DNA of 54,040 nt. It comes from a virus. Made by a program: the position numbers and the translations under genes. The notes under the pieces are model-generated. The model searched no databases. It had not been told where the DNA came from and worked only from the letters and a program-made list of their open reading frames with translations. The first letter of the stretch is position 1. Each line of letters opens with the position of its first letter. The stretch lies in IMG/VR virus record IMGVR_UViG_3300042869_000287, positions 1 through 54,040 of that record. One strand, 5' to 3'. Below, one piece after another: positions 33,327-42,412 of this stretch.

Positions 33327-35792
33327 ATGCCGTTAAGAACGATGTTGACCAGTTTTGGTTTACATTATAGTGGACCAACTACACCATTAAACACTGTTGC
33401 GCCTGCAATTACAGGAACTGCAACTTCTGGATCCACATTAACTTGTAGTACTGGTACTTGGTTAGGTGTGCAACCAATAACTTTTGCATATCAATGGTAT
33501 AGAGATTCTGTATTGATAGCTGGTGAAACTAACAACACCTATACAATAATTTCAACTGATATTGGTTTCTCTTTTGTTTGTACAGTTACTGCAACAAACT
33601 CTTTAGGTTCTACTAGTGCAGATTCAAATTCAATTTTCATAAATGCAACTATTCCAGCCGGCACAATTATTATGTATGATGGTGCTGATCCTAGTATATC
33701 TGGATGGACATTATATTCAAACACAACTAATCGATACATCAGAGGCACAGGAACGCAAGGAAACATAAACACGACTTATGCTAACACAGGTAATGTTTCA
33801 GGCACAATTGCGTTTGCTCCAGCTGGCGGCCATGGATCTATTTCTGGCACATTTAAAACTTCTTGGATAGCTTACCCTGGTACTTTTGGTTCAAGTCAAG
33901 CATTAACATCGGGTACAGCAGGCGCTCATGTTCATACATCCACAATTTCAAATACACCTATTAATAATGCTCTACCTTGGACATCTGACTTTACTTTTTT
34001 AGTTGCTTCAACCGATCAAACAGTTTTTCCAGCAAACACAATACACATGAGGGATACTGCAATTTCTGGTTGGACTCAAAAACTTGCCACAAATCCAGGT
34101 TCACCAACATTCAGCACCGTTCGTAATATTCGTGGAACTCCAGGTTCCACATCACCTACTGAAACCGCTTTGGTTACTGCGCCAATAACAGGACCCATAA
34201 TTACGTCTTCTGATGGATCACACTCTCATTTTATTGCTGATACTGCATATCGCAATCCAGCAACAGGTACCAGTTTAGGTGGTGGAAGTTATCTGCCTCC
34301 ATCACCATCGTTTGTTGGTAGTAATCCTGCACCTTCACCGGACGGCCAATCACACGCACACAGTGTTACCGCAACATATTATTTGAAATCTTTACAATCT
34401 AAAGCAATGAAACTTTGGGTTGCAGCTGCACAAACCGGTGTTCTGAGTAACACTATGTGTTTATATTCTGGCACACTAAGTTCTTTGCCTTCTTATTGGA
34501 AACTTTGTGATGGGTTTGACGGAACACCAAATATGACTGGTTTTTATTTGTCACACTCATCATCATCTGGAACATCTCACGGTGCAACGATTAGTAAAAG
34601 TTCTGAGATGCAAGCTACGGCTGCACCATATTCTTGGCCACACCACCATGGATATGGAACAGGAAGTGTTTCGAGTGGTGGTTATGCAACCAAAGATTAT
34701 TGGCACACCTCTGGTTCATCATCACATAGCCACTCTTACTCATCAACGCCATCTATAACTGATACTTATACTACAGAAACAGTCGAGTTGGCGTTTATTC
34801 AATATACACCTGGATCGGGTTCATTATCTACTTATTCGATTACTCCTTCTGCCAACACCGTAGATGAAGGTAATACGATAACATTCACGGTTTCTACAAC
34901 AAATGTTGTGGATGGAAGCAGCTTGTCGTGGGTAATAGATGACATTACTGCCAACGGAACGTCCGATTTAGGTACAACAGGTAATAATGTTACGATTAAT
35001 TCTGGAACAGCAACATTCACAGTAACACCTACAGCTGATGGTTTAACAGAAGGTAATCAAACATTTACAGTTTCAGTAAAAAGAGGTGATTCAATTGTAG
35101 CCACAAGTGAAACTATCACAATCATTGATACTTTTGCTTTATCATTCACAGCAACTTCTAGAACAATGTCGGGTTATGCACCTGTATCTAGAACTGGATG
35201 GACTCTTGGAACTCTAATACCAAGTAGTTATGATGATGGTTTCGCTGGTCCATATACAAGTGTTATGCCAGCTGGAACATCTTGGTTTATGAATAACACT
35301 GCATATAATTCATACTATGTCAGTTCGAATGGATTATTAACTTTTGGTGCAGGAACAGCCAGCGGTACGTTGTCAGCATTATCTATTGCGCCTTGTCCAG
35401 GTGACCAATATTGGGGTAGAAATGGTAGTAATATTGGTAGTAGTAACCAACAAGGTATGGCATATAAATTCGGAACAACATCTACTGGGTATTATTTCTT
35501 CTCAGTAAACATGCAAGGCTGGGCGTACGGTACCAGCTACACTGATAGAAGTTGGGAGATAAATTGTTTCTGGAATGCAGATAATTCAAAACAGTATATT
35601 GAAATTATATACAGTCCAGCCTTTGGAAGTAATTATTCTGGCACCGCCGGTGTATATGGTGGTTCATCAGTCGGTTACTCTGGCACCACATATGCTACAC
35701 CTGATAAGAGCATGGCTTTCAGTAGTACGAATAAAGGTGTTAATTGGACTTTGGCTGGCCAAGGTTCTTGGACTGGAGTTGGAACATTTTAA
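33327..35792 (+). CDS. multi-domain tail fibre/collar-like protein
   Basis: The 821-residue product has an Ig-like domain at about residues 20-110 (GSTLTCSTGTWLG, YQWYRDS), then IPAGTIIMYDG and NRYIRGTG, a pattern of phage tail-collar and fibre tips, with many His (HHHGYG, HSHSYSS) that in gp12-type tips bind metal. A Calx-beta-like domain lies at about 495-600 (VDEGNTITFTVSTT, GLTEGNQTFTVSV). The C-terminus has YVSSNGLLTFG, a nidogen-type beta segment. It is probably a short fibre or receptor-binding tip. An AAGGA site precedes the ATG. Confidence 0.78.
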   Translation: MPLRTMLTSFGLHYSGPTTPLNTVAPAITGTATSGSTLTCSTGTWLGVQPITFAYQWYRDSVLIAGETNNTYTIISTDIGFSFVCTVTATNSLGSTSADSNSIFINATIPAGTIIMYDGADPSISGWTLYSNTTNRYIRGTGTQGNINTTYANTGNVSGTIAFAPAGGHGSISGTFKTSWIAYPGTFGSSQALTSGTAGAHVHTSTISNTPINNALPWTSDFTFLVASTDQTVFPANTIHMRDTAISGWTQKLATNPGSPTFSTVRNIRGTPGSTSPTETALVTAPITGPIITSSDGSHSHFIADTAYRNPATGTSLGGGSYLPPSPSFVGSNPAPSPDGQSHAHSVTATYYLKSLQSKAMKLWVAAAQTGVLSNTMCLYSGTLSSLPSYWKLCDGFDGTPNMTGFYLSHSSSSGTSHGATISKSSEMQATAAPYSWPHHHGYGTGSVSSGGYATKDYWHTSGSSSHSHSYSSTPSITDTYTTETVELAFIQYTPGSGSLSTYSITPSANTVDEGNTITFTVSTTNVVDGSSLSWVIDDITANGTSDLGTTGNNVTINSGTATFTVTPTADGLTEGNQTFTVSVKRGDSIVATSETITIIDTFALSFTATSRTMSGYAPVSRTGWTLGTLIPSSYDDGFAGPYTSVMPAGTSWFMNNTAYNSYYVSSNGLLTFGAGTASGTLSALSIAPCPGDQYWGRNGSNIGSSNQQGMAYKFGTTSTGYYFFSVNMQGWAYGTSYTDRSWEINCFWNADNSKQYIEIIYSPAFGSNYSGTAGVYGGSSVGYSGTTYATPDKSMAFSSTNKGVNWTLAGQGSWTGVGTF

Positions 35793-35817
35793 TGATGTAA
35801 ATTGATGAGAGTAAATT

Positions 35818-36378
35818 ATGGAAAAAATAAATGATTATATTAAAGTATACAAAGGTGGCATATCAAATGAATTGTGTGATAGAATACTGAATGAATATAA
35901 AAATTGTGATGGTTGGGAAGAAGCCAGAGTAGGTGGACATATTGTAGATAAATCCATACGTAATGTTAGAAACATCAACATATCACATTCAGAAATTATA
36001 CAACAAAACCACGATACTAGAAGGCAATTAGATTCCGATTTATATGAAGTGGTTGCAAAACTTTTGGCAAATTATACCGAGATTGCACCACACACAACAA
36101 TTGTGAATGATAGTGGATATATATTACTAGAATATTCTGAAGGATGTTTTTACACTCAACACACAGACCATTTTGACAGTAATCCTAGATCCATATCTTG
36201 TTCTTTAAATTTGAACGATGATTACACAGGTGGTGAGTTTACCTTTTTTGATGATAAATTGTCATATACTTTAGGTAGAGGTGATGTTATAATGTTTCCT
36301 TCAAATTTTATGTACCCACATGCTATTAAACCTGTTTTGTCAGGCACAAGATATTCAATTATAACATGGTTTAATTAA
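35818..36378 (+). CDS. 2OG-Fe(II) oxygenase (prolyl-4-hydroxylase-like)
   Basis: The 186-residue product has the iron triad H-x-D near residues 114-116 (QHTDHFD), the distal His near 168 (MYPHAIKP) and an Arg near 177 (GTRYSII) for 2-oxoglutarate. TGGEFTFFDD and GRGDVIMFPS complete the jelly-roll of the PKHD/P4H group. Such enzymes are common in T4-like phages of aquatic hosts; substrates are unknown and may be phage or host proteins. It stands between the fibre genes and the sugar island. A second oxygenase-like gene follows at once. Confidence 0.88.
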   Translation: MEKINDYIKVYKGGISNELCDRILNEYKNCDGWEEARVGGHIVDKSIRNVRNINISHSEIIQQNHDTRRQLDSDLYEVVAKLLANYTEIAPHTTIVNDSGYILLEYSEGCFYTQHTDHFDSNPRSISCSLNLNDDYTGGEFTFFDDKLSYTLGRGDVIMFPSNFMYPHAIKPVLSGTRYSIITWFN

Positions 36379-36382
36379 TAAT

Positions 36383-36919
36383 ATGAATGATGAATTGATA
36401 AAAAACAGTTATATAAAATTACCAAAGTTTATTTCAAATGAACGTGCTGATGAATTGAAAGCTGAATTTACTCAGTTTGCTAAGGTAAACAATCTTCGTG
36501 GAGATGGCCAAGCACCAAACTCAAGTGTTTCATATAACTATAAAAGTTTTTTGGAATTGTTGTGTAATAAAACTGCAGAATTGTCTAAAATTGTTGAGAG
36601 TCAATTATTACCAACTTACACTTATGCCAGAGTTTACTATGAAAAAAGTGTTTTAGAGAGACATGTTGATAGACCAGCCTGCGAGGTGAGTATCACATTG
36701 AATTTGGGTGGTGATGAAGAATGGCCTATTTACATTGAAACACCAGAAGGCAAAGAAGTTGAAATGAATTTAGAACCAGGTGATGCAATGTTATATCTCG
36801 GATGTGTTGCACCACATTGGAGAAATGAATTTTCTGGCAAAGAATATTGCCAAGCATTCATGCATTATGTACAGAGTGATGGTCCTTTCGCATGGGCTTA
36901 CTTTGACAAACAAAGATAA
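36383..36919 (+). CDS. second 2OG-Fe(II) oxygenase-like protein
   Basis: The 178-residue product keeps H94-x-D96 (LERHVDRPACEVSI) and a distal His at 145 (APHWRNEF) in a predicted jelly-roll with LEPGDAMLY. It is divergent from its neighbour at 35818, so the two are not a recent duplication. The 2-oxoglutarate-binding basic residue is less obvious. The promoter of the next gene overlaps its end. Confidence 0.75.
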   Translation: MNDELIKNSYIKLPKFISNERADELKAEFTQFAKVNNLRGDGQAPNSSVSYNYKSFLELLCNKTAELSKIVESQLLPTYTYARVYYEKSVLERHVDRPACEVSITLNLGGDEEWPIYIETPEGKEVEMNLEPGDAMLYLGCVAPHWRNEFSGKEYCQAFMHYVQSDGPFAWAYFDKQR

Positions 36920-36931
36920 ACGTAGTACAAT
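36903..36931 (+). promoter_or_regulatory. sigma70-like promoter
   Basis: TTGACA (36903-36908) and TACAAT (36926-36931) with a 17-bp spacer, partly inside the preceding gene. Start near 36938, just before the ATG at 36946. Confidence 0.75.
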
Positions 36932-36945
36932 AGAGAACTAAAAAT

Positions 36946-37227
36946 ATGGCAACTAAAAAATACGACCTAACCGCAATCATGGAAGAGTATGCTGATGATG
37001 ACTTCGGTTTCACGGCAACAGATGAAGAAGAATACAACTCCGTTATTGCCGAAAAAGATGACACGGTACAAGAATACAAAGAACGTCTGCAACAGGTAGA
37101 GAAACTAATTATGCCGTTTCTAACCAAGTTGTTGAAGACTGCCGACCAACCAATCATCAAGTGGCCTAATCGTAAAGAAACATTAGAGGCACAAATACAA
37201 AAAATACTTGCTTTAACCAGAGATTAA
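36946..37227 (+). CDS. small conserved acidic protein
   Basis: The 93-residue product starts MATKKYDLTAIMEEYADDDFG and continues as one long helix (EKDDTVQEYKERLQQVEKLI) with a second helix near the end. Similar small proteins with a TKKxDLxxIMEE start exist in aquatic T4-like phages. It may be a coiled-coil accessory protein; no function is known. It has its own promoter and is isolated from the sugar genes by a second promoter. Confidence 0.7.
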   Translation: MATKKYDLTAIMEEYADDDFGFTATDEEEYNSVIAEKDDTVQEYKERLQQVEKLIMPFLTKLLKTADQPIIKWPNRKETLEAQIQKILALTRD

Positions 37228-37236
37228 CTATATAAT
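37208..37236 (+). promoter_or_regulatory. sigma70-like promoter of the sugar island
   Basis: TTGCTT (37208-37213) and TATAAT (37231-37236) with a 17-bp spacer. It would drive the coupled genes from 37255 to 42873. Confidence 0.7.
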
Positions 37237-37254
37237 TGTACGAGGAGATATATT

Positions 37255-38091
37255 ATGAAAGATTTGATAATCGGATGTTCCACCGGATATAAATGGGACA
37301 CAATTAAGTATTGGGTCAACTCTATCAATCAGTCAGGTTTTACTGGTGATAAAGTTTTGATTATGATGAATGCTGATAAAGAGACTGTAGATAGAGTCAC
37401 TGATACAGGATTCAAAGTTATCGGATTCAAACGGGATGAACAAGGCAATCTTGTATATCAGTCCAATATTATGGTACACGTTGAGAGATTTCTACACATC
37501 TATAATTTCTTGTCACAGAATGAGTATCGTTATGTCATTACGACTGACGTTAAAGATGTTATCTTCCAAAGCAATCCATTCAAACACATTGAGAAACATA
37601 TGGGTCAACGTCAACTATTGATGTTCTCCTCTGAAAGTATGTTATACAAAGATGAACCATGGGGTAACCAAAACTTGTTGGAGACTTATGGTCAATTCAT
37701 CTATGATAGATTCAAAGATAATCCAATCTACAACGTTGGTGTATTGGCTGGTCGTGGTGATGCAATGCGTGACTTGTGCATGAATATCTTTTCATCATGT
37801 CTAAACAAACCAATTCCAATTTGTGACCAATCTACATTCAACTTCCTGATTTCACAAGAACCATACAAGTCAACTTGTCGTTATACTAAATCGGAAGATG
37901 GGTGGGCATGTCAACTTGGTACAACTGCAGACCCAAGTAAGATAGACCAGTTCAGACCATTCTTGTTGGAACCATCTCCACACATGGAGATAGATAAAGT
38001 AGTAACGTCACAGAATAAAGAGTATGTGATTGTTCACCAGTATGATAGAGTGCCTGCATGGCGAAAGATTATTGAAGCAAAATATGGCTAA
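37255..38091 (+). CDS. glycosyltransferase-like protein (GT-A)
   Basis: The 278-residue product has a GT-A-type nucleotide-sugar site TTDVKDVIF near residues 95-103 and DQSTFNFLI near 199-207, a layout like families that act on glycans with a DxxD site. The N-terminus LIIGCSTGYKWDTIKYWV has a Rossmann-like strand. It is the first gene of a seven-gene block (37255-42873) joined by overlaps. It has a GAGGAG site. The acceptor is unknown. Confidence 0.7.
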   Translation: MKDLIIGCSTGYKWDTIKYWVNSINQSGFTGDKVLIMMNADKETVDRVTDTGFKVIGFKRDEQGNLVYQSNIMVHVERFLHIYNFLSQNEYRYVITTDVKDVIFQSNPFKHIEKHMGQRQLLMFSSESMLYKDEPWGNQNLLETYGQFIYDRFKDNPIYNVGVLAGRGDAMRDLCMNIFSSCLNKPIPICDQSTFNFLISQEPYKSTCRYTKSEDGWACQLGTTADPSKIDQFRPFLLEPSPHMEIDKVVTSQNKEYVIVHQYDRVPAWRKIIEAKYG

Positions 38092-39043
38092 AATTTTATA
38101 TGTTGTCCACCGATATGCTCCATATCCCGGTGGTTCTGAAAATTATGTACGTGATATGGCAGAAGAAACATTCCGTAGAGGACATGATGTAACTGTACTT
38201 GCAGGCGAACACAAAGGTGATTTGAACGGAGTCAAAGTAACAAGTGACTTTCAAATTATGGGTTCAGAAGTCTTTGATTTGATTGTTGTGCATGGCGGTG
38301 ACGTTGGTGTACAAGATGTTGCATTGATGAACTCACAAAGAATTCCATCACCAATGTTGTTCATGTTGATTAAACCATCTGAGAGTGCCACATATCAACA
38401 TGCAATGAAACACGTTAAGTACATTGGTTGTTCAACCAAAGAAGATTGGGAATCAGCATTCAAACTTGGTCATCGTGACAAGGCAGTTCGGGTATCACAT
38501 GGCATCGATGCAGAGATTTCTTCTGGTACACCTGGATTCCGTGAGAAGTATGGAATCACAACACCATATATGTTCTTGTCGTGTGGTGGTTTCTGGCCTA
38601 ACAAAGCATTTCACGAATTGATTGCCACATTCAATGGTGTTGGTCGTGATGATGTTACACTTGTTCTGACTGGTTATGATAATCGTCACAACATCATGCC
38701 GCAAAATTCCAAACATGTGAAAGCGATGATGGTTGATGACCGCAATGATGTTATGTCTGCGATTAGAGATGCTGACCTTTATATCATGCACTCACACTCA
38801 GAAGGATTTGGATTGGTTCTACTGGAATCAATGTTAAATAGAACAGCATGGGCATCACGCAATATTGCAGGTGCCAAGGTGCTGAGTGATTTTGGATTCA
38901 CATATGATAATGATTCTGCTCTACGTGAGTACATGATTGATTTCAGAGGTGTGCCAGAGTCCAAACTTGATGATGCACATGAATACGTGATGAACGCACA
39001 TTTGATTAAAAACACAGTAAATGATATTTTGAAATTAATATGA
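38084..39043 (+). CDS. GT-B glycosyltransferase (family 4-like)
   Basis: The 319-residue product starts AKILYVVHRYAPYPGGSEN, the donor-side strand and glycine loop of GT-B enzymes, and has HSHSEGFGLVLLES near residues 233-246, the E-x7-E motif of family 4. It should transfer a sugar from a nucleotide-sugar. Start 38084 overlaps the previous gene by 8 nt; in-frame ATGs further upstream lie well inside that gene. It overlaps the next gene by ATGA. Confidence 0.85.
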   Translation: MAKILYVVHRYAPYPGGSENYVRDMAEETFRRGHDVTVLAGEHKGDLNGVKVTSDFQIMGSEVFDLIVVHGGDVGVQDVALMNSQRIPSPMLFMLIKPSESATYQHAMKHVKYIGCSTKEDWESAFKLGHRDKAVRVSHGIDAEISSGTPGFREKYGITTPYMFLSCGGFWPNKAFHELIATFNGVGRDDVTLVLTGYDNRHNIMPQNSKHVKAMMVDDRNDVMSAIRDADLYIMHSHSEGFGLVLLESMLNRTAWASRNIAGAKVLSDFGFTYDNDSALREYMIDFRGVPESKLDDAHEYVMNAHLIKNTVNDILKLI

Positions 39044-39663
39044 AAATAACTTTTGGTATAACAACAGACTACTCTAATCAACCACAAATCAACGAAGTAA
39101 TCTCCTCTATCAGATCACTACAAATACCTGAGTATGAGATTTTAATTGTTGGTGGTGAGAAGAAAGAAGATATGGTTGACGTAACGCATATCTATTTTGA
39201 TGAGACTCAACAACCTAGTTGGGTAACACGCAAGAAGAACACCATTGTTCAGGCAGCAAAGTATGATAACATCGTATTGATGCACGACTACTATGTGTTT
39301 GATAAAGATTGGTACAAGAACTTCTTGGAGTTTGGTGAAGAATGGCACATCTGTTCTAACAAACAACTACTCATTAATGACAAGAGACACTTTACAGATT
39401 GGGTGACATGGGATGATCCTGTATTCCCACGTTACACTGCACTGAGACATGATGATTGGTCACGTGCTAACTATATGTACATATCTGGTGGTTACTTTCT
39501 AGTGAAGAAACAAGTTGCACTAGATAATCCATTCAACGAAGAACTCACACACGGCCAAGCCGAAGATGTTGAGTGGTCTCTCCGTGTGCGTCATAGATAT
39601 GTGATGAAATGTAATGGTAACAGTATTGTGAAACATAATAAGTGGCATAGAGATGCAAAATAA
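39040..39663 (+). CDS. glycosyltransferase family 2-like protein
   Basis: The 207-residue product has KITFGITTDYSNQPQINEVISS, the first strand and helix of GT2 enzymes, then NIVLMHDYYVF near residues 80-90 in the position of the DxD loop (here HDY), and GQAEDVEWSLRVRH with the acidic ED base motif near 180. It lies in the coupled sugar block, with an 11-nt overlap into the next gene. The altered DxD site leaves activity uncertain. Confidence 0.72.
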   Translation: MKITFGITTDYSNQPQINEVISSIRSLQIPEYEILIVGGEKKEDMVDVTHIYFDETQQPSWVTRKKNTIVQAAKYDNIVLMHDYYVFDKDWYKNFLEFGEEWHICSNKQLLINDKRHFTDWVTWDDPVFPRYTALRHDDWSRANYMYISGGYFLVKKQVALDNPFNEELTHGQAEDVEWSLRVRHRYVMKCNGNSIVKHNKWHRDAK

Positions 39664-41023
39664 ATTAGTAATTTTTGACCTTGACGGTGTATTGATTGAA
39701 TCACGTGAACTACATTATGAAGCATTGAATGATGCTCTACGTAAAGTTGGTAGTGAGTATGTGATTACACGTGAAGAACACTTGAGTTTGTATGATGGTC
39801 TAAACACCACAAAGAAACTTGAGATGTTGTCTGAGAAGAAAGGTCTTGACCGTAAATTCTTCAATCAGATTTGGCAAGATAAACAAGTTGCCACATTCAA
39901 CCTCATCAGACAATTTCCAAAGAATAACAAACTTAGGCAGATGTTTGCCAAGTTGAGTAGTAATGGAATTAAGATTGCTATTGCAAGTAATTCTATACGT
40001 GAGACAGTTAAGTTGGCACTATTGTCTGTTGGTGTCATGGAGTATGTTGATTACTATGTCTCTAATGAGGATGTTAAGAGAACCAAACCATATCCTGAGA
40101 TGTACTGGCAATGTATGACAGCATTAGATGTACTACCTAAGAATACAGTTATCATTGAAGACAGTCATATTGGCAGACAAGGCGCACTAGATTCTGGTGC
40201 TCACTTAGTTCCAGTTAAAGATTCATATGACTTGACGATGGATAAAATTGATGAAGCAATCGATACACTTAACGGTGTAATTAAGAAAATGATACCATGG
40301 AGAGATAAAAAAATGAACGTACTAATTCCTATGGCTGGCGCTGGTAGTAGATTCGCAGCAGCTGGTTACACATTCCCTAAACCATTGATTGAGGTTAATG
40401 GTAAACCAATGATTCAAGTTGTTGCAGAAAACCTAAACGTTGATGCACACTTCATCTACATTGTACAAAAGGAACACTATGATAAATACAACCTCAAACA
40501 ATTATTAAACTTAATCTCACCTGGTTGTGATATCGTACAGGTTAATAGTTTGACAGAAGGCGCAGCATGTACAACTCTGTTGGCCAAAGAACTTATTAAC
40601 AACGATGAGCCATTACTGATGGCGAACTCAGACCAATATGTGGAGTGGAACTCAAATGAATGTCTCTATGCTTTTACTGCTGACGGCGTTGATGGTGGTA
40701 TCGTTACCTTTAGGGCAACCCATCCAAAGTGGTCATTTGCAAAACTCGGAGATGACGGTTTCGTCACAGAAGTAGCAGAGAAGAATCCAATTTCAAATAT
40801 CGCAACAGTCGGTATCTACTATTGGAAAAAAGGTTCTGATTATGTTAAGTATGCTGAACAAATGATTGAAAAGAATATCCGTACCAACGGAGAATTCTAT
40901 GTGTGTCCAGTATTCAATGAAGCCATTGGTGATGGTAAGAAGATTCGTGTCAAAGATATTCCTAAGATGTGGGGCATTGGTACTCCAGAAGATTTAAATT
41001 ACTTCTTGGAGAATCATAAATGA
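39653..41023 (+). CDS. HAD phosphatase-sugar nucleotidyltransferase fusion
   Basis: The 456-residue product joins two enzymes. Residues 1-210 are a HAD hydrolase of the beta-phosphoglucomutase type: DLDGVL at 8-13, ASNS near 113-116, a KP pair near 145 and IIEDSHIGRQGA near 165-176. Residues from 221 are a nucleotidyltransferase: MAGAGSRF at about 227-234, YTFPKPLIEVNGKPMI after it and MANSDQYVEW near 325. One chain could remove a phosphate and activate a sugar-1-phosphate. The Met at residue 221 has GGAGAG 8 nt upstream, so the second half may also be made alone. Confidence 0.85.
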   Translation: MQNKLVIFDLDGVLIESRELHYEALNDALRKVGSEYVITREEHLSLYDGLNTTKKLEMLSEKKGLDRKFFNQIWQDKQVATFNLIRQFPKNNKLRQMFAKLSSNGIKIAIASNSIRETVKLALLSVGVMEYVDYYVSNEDVKRTKPYPEMYWQCMTALDVLPKNTVIIEDSHIGRQGALDSGAHLVPVKDSYDLTMDKIDEAIDTLNGVIKKMIPWRDKKMNVLIPMAGAGSRFAAAGYTFPKPLIEVNGKPMIQVVAENLNVDAHFIYIVQKEHYDKYNLKQLLNLISPGCDIVQVNSLTEGAACTTLLAKELINNDEPLLMANSDQYVEWNSNECLYAFTADGVDGGIVTFRATHPKWSFAKLGDDGFVTEVAEKNPISNIATVGIYYWKKGSDYVKYAEQMIEKNIRTNGEFYVCPVFNEAIGDGKKIRVKDIPKMWGIGTPEDLNYFLENHK

Positions 41024-41736
41024 AAGTTGCAGTTGTATTAACAGGACACCTCCGATGTTGGAGAGAGGTGTTTCCTAATTTCAAAGAAAAGATTATTGAC
41101 CGATACAATCCCGATATCTACATACACACATGGGATGATGAGGCGTATTGGATTCCTGGTGATAAACAAAATAAAACAGGTATCTATGAAGGCGCACCAC
41201 AAATTGTTGATGATGAAATATTAGACACATACAAACCAGTACACTATGTGAAAGAGTATTGGGAAGATTTCAATAAACACTTTGAATCTTGTGGTGAATA
41301 CTTTACGAACTATGCACACAGACCAAAGAATATTCTATCGATGTTCTACAAGATGCACCAAGGTTTCTCTGCACTTGAAACACACGTTGCACGACTACAA
41401 TCATCATATGATTTGGTAATTCGTATGCGTCCTGATATGTTGATACACGATGACCTGCCTGATTTTGATCCAAATGTATTCTACACTGTTGCAGCCAGAA
41501 ACCATTTAGGTCAAGGCACCGGTGATGTAATGCAAGTTGGTAACTTTATTTCTATGATGTTCTTCACCAAAATGATTACTGTAATTGGTTCTGTCTACAA
41601 ACAAACTGATCTATTATGTCCTCATGTGATGTCAACGCAACACATTAAGAACCTTGGATTCAACTGGCAGGAGATAAATCTAAATAGAACTCTCATGCAC
41701 ACACCAAAAGGACCTTATGTTGAAATGGACAAGTAA
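41020..41736 (+). CDS. glycosyltransferase-like protein of the sugar block
   Basis: The 238-residue product starts KVAVVLTGHLRCWREVFPNF and has DIYIHTWDDEAYW and LVIRMRPDMLIHDD near residue 135, where the RPD segment sits like the DxD loop of GT-A enzymes. This pattern (VLTGHLR, hTWdd, RPDm) recurs in unnamed phage and bacterial glycan loci. I cannot assign a CAZy family. It overlaps its neighbours on both sides. Confidence 0.65.
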   Translation: MKVAVVLTGHLRCWREVFPNFKEKIIDRYNPDIYIHTWDDEAYWIPGDKQNKTGIYEGAPQIVDDEILDTYKPVHYVKEYWEDFNKHFESCGEYFTNYAHRPKNILSMFYKMHQGFSALETHVARLQSSYDLVIRMRPDMLIHDDLPDFDPNVFYTVAARNHLGQGTGDVMQVGNFISMMFFTKMITVIGSVYKQTDLLCPHVMSTQHIKNLGFNWQEINLNRTLMHTPKGPYVEMDK

Positions 41737-42412
41737 TACGTTTAAAGATATCATAGAATTAAAAGATGGACCTGTAACCTATTCCGATAACGGCAGAGGT
41801 AATCTTAAGATGAGTAATCATCTTTATCCCTACTCCATCAAAGAAGAAGAATTTAACTTTCTAAAAAATCTAATCGTAGAACATAACCTTCAACGTGGTT
41901 ATGAATGTGCAACAGCATTTGGTATCAGTTCAACAGCATTAGGTTTGGGTTTCTTGGAAACTGGTGGTAAGGTCGTAACAATGGATGCCTACATTGAAGA
42001 ATCTAAAGGTAATCCAGGTCACTACAGAGATATGCAACGTGAAGTGTATGATAAGGCCGATGGTTACAAATCAGTTAAGTATTTGATTGAACAGTTTGGT
42101 TTAGAGAACACACTCTTTCCAGAGATTGGTTGGAGTCCTGATGATACAGAGACTTGTGTACGTAGACATTTCTCTGAGCCACTAGACTTTGTATTCATTG
42201 ACGCAGGACATTTCCCTGAACAAATGATTAAAGACATTGATGCATTTTTGCCATTGCTTGGTGAAAAGTATGTGTTGGCATTCCATGATGTGTATGACCA
42301 CAGTTTCGCAGAATCAGTACATGACCACTTATTCAACAAGATTGGTAAAAAGGTTGAGATTAAACTTTATTATCCTGCAGGTGAAAATATGGGAGTTGTG
42401 ATAAACGTATGA
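41717..42412 (+). CDS. SAM-dependent methyltransferase
   Basis: The 231-residue product has a class I fold with a motif I-like CATAFGISSTALGLG near residues 57-71, VVTMDAYIE near 85-93 and FVFIDAGHFPEQMIKDID near 158-175, as in the Methyltransf_24 type. It may methylate a sugar made by the same gene block. The variant glycine loop makes the cofactor site unusual. It overlaps the previous gene by 20 nt and the next by ATGA. Confidence 0.75.
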   Translation: MLKWTSNTFKDIIELKDGPVTYSDNGRGNLKMSNHLYPYSIKEEEFNFLKNLIVEHNLQRGYECATAFGISSTALGLGFLETGGKVVTMDAYIEESKGNPGHYRDMQREVYDKADGYKSVKYLIEQFGLENTLFPEIGWSPDDTETCVRRHFSEPLDFVFIDAGHFPEQMIKDIDAFLPLLGEKYVLAFHDVYDHSFAESVHDHLFNKIGKKVEIKLYYPAGENMGVVINV

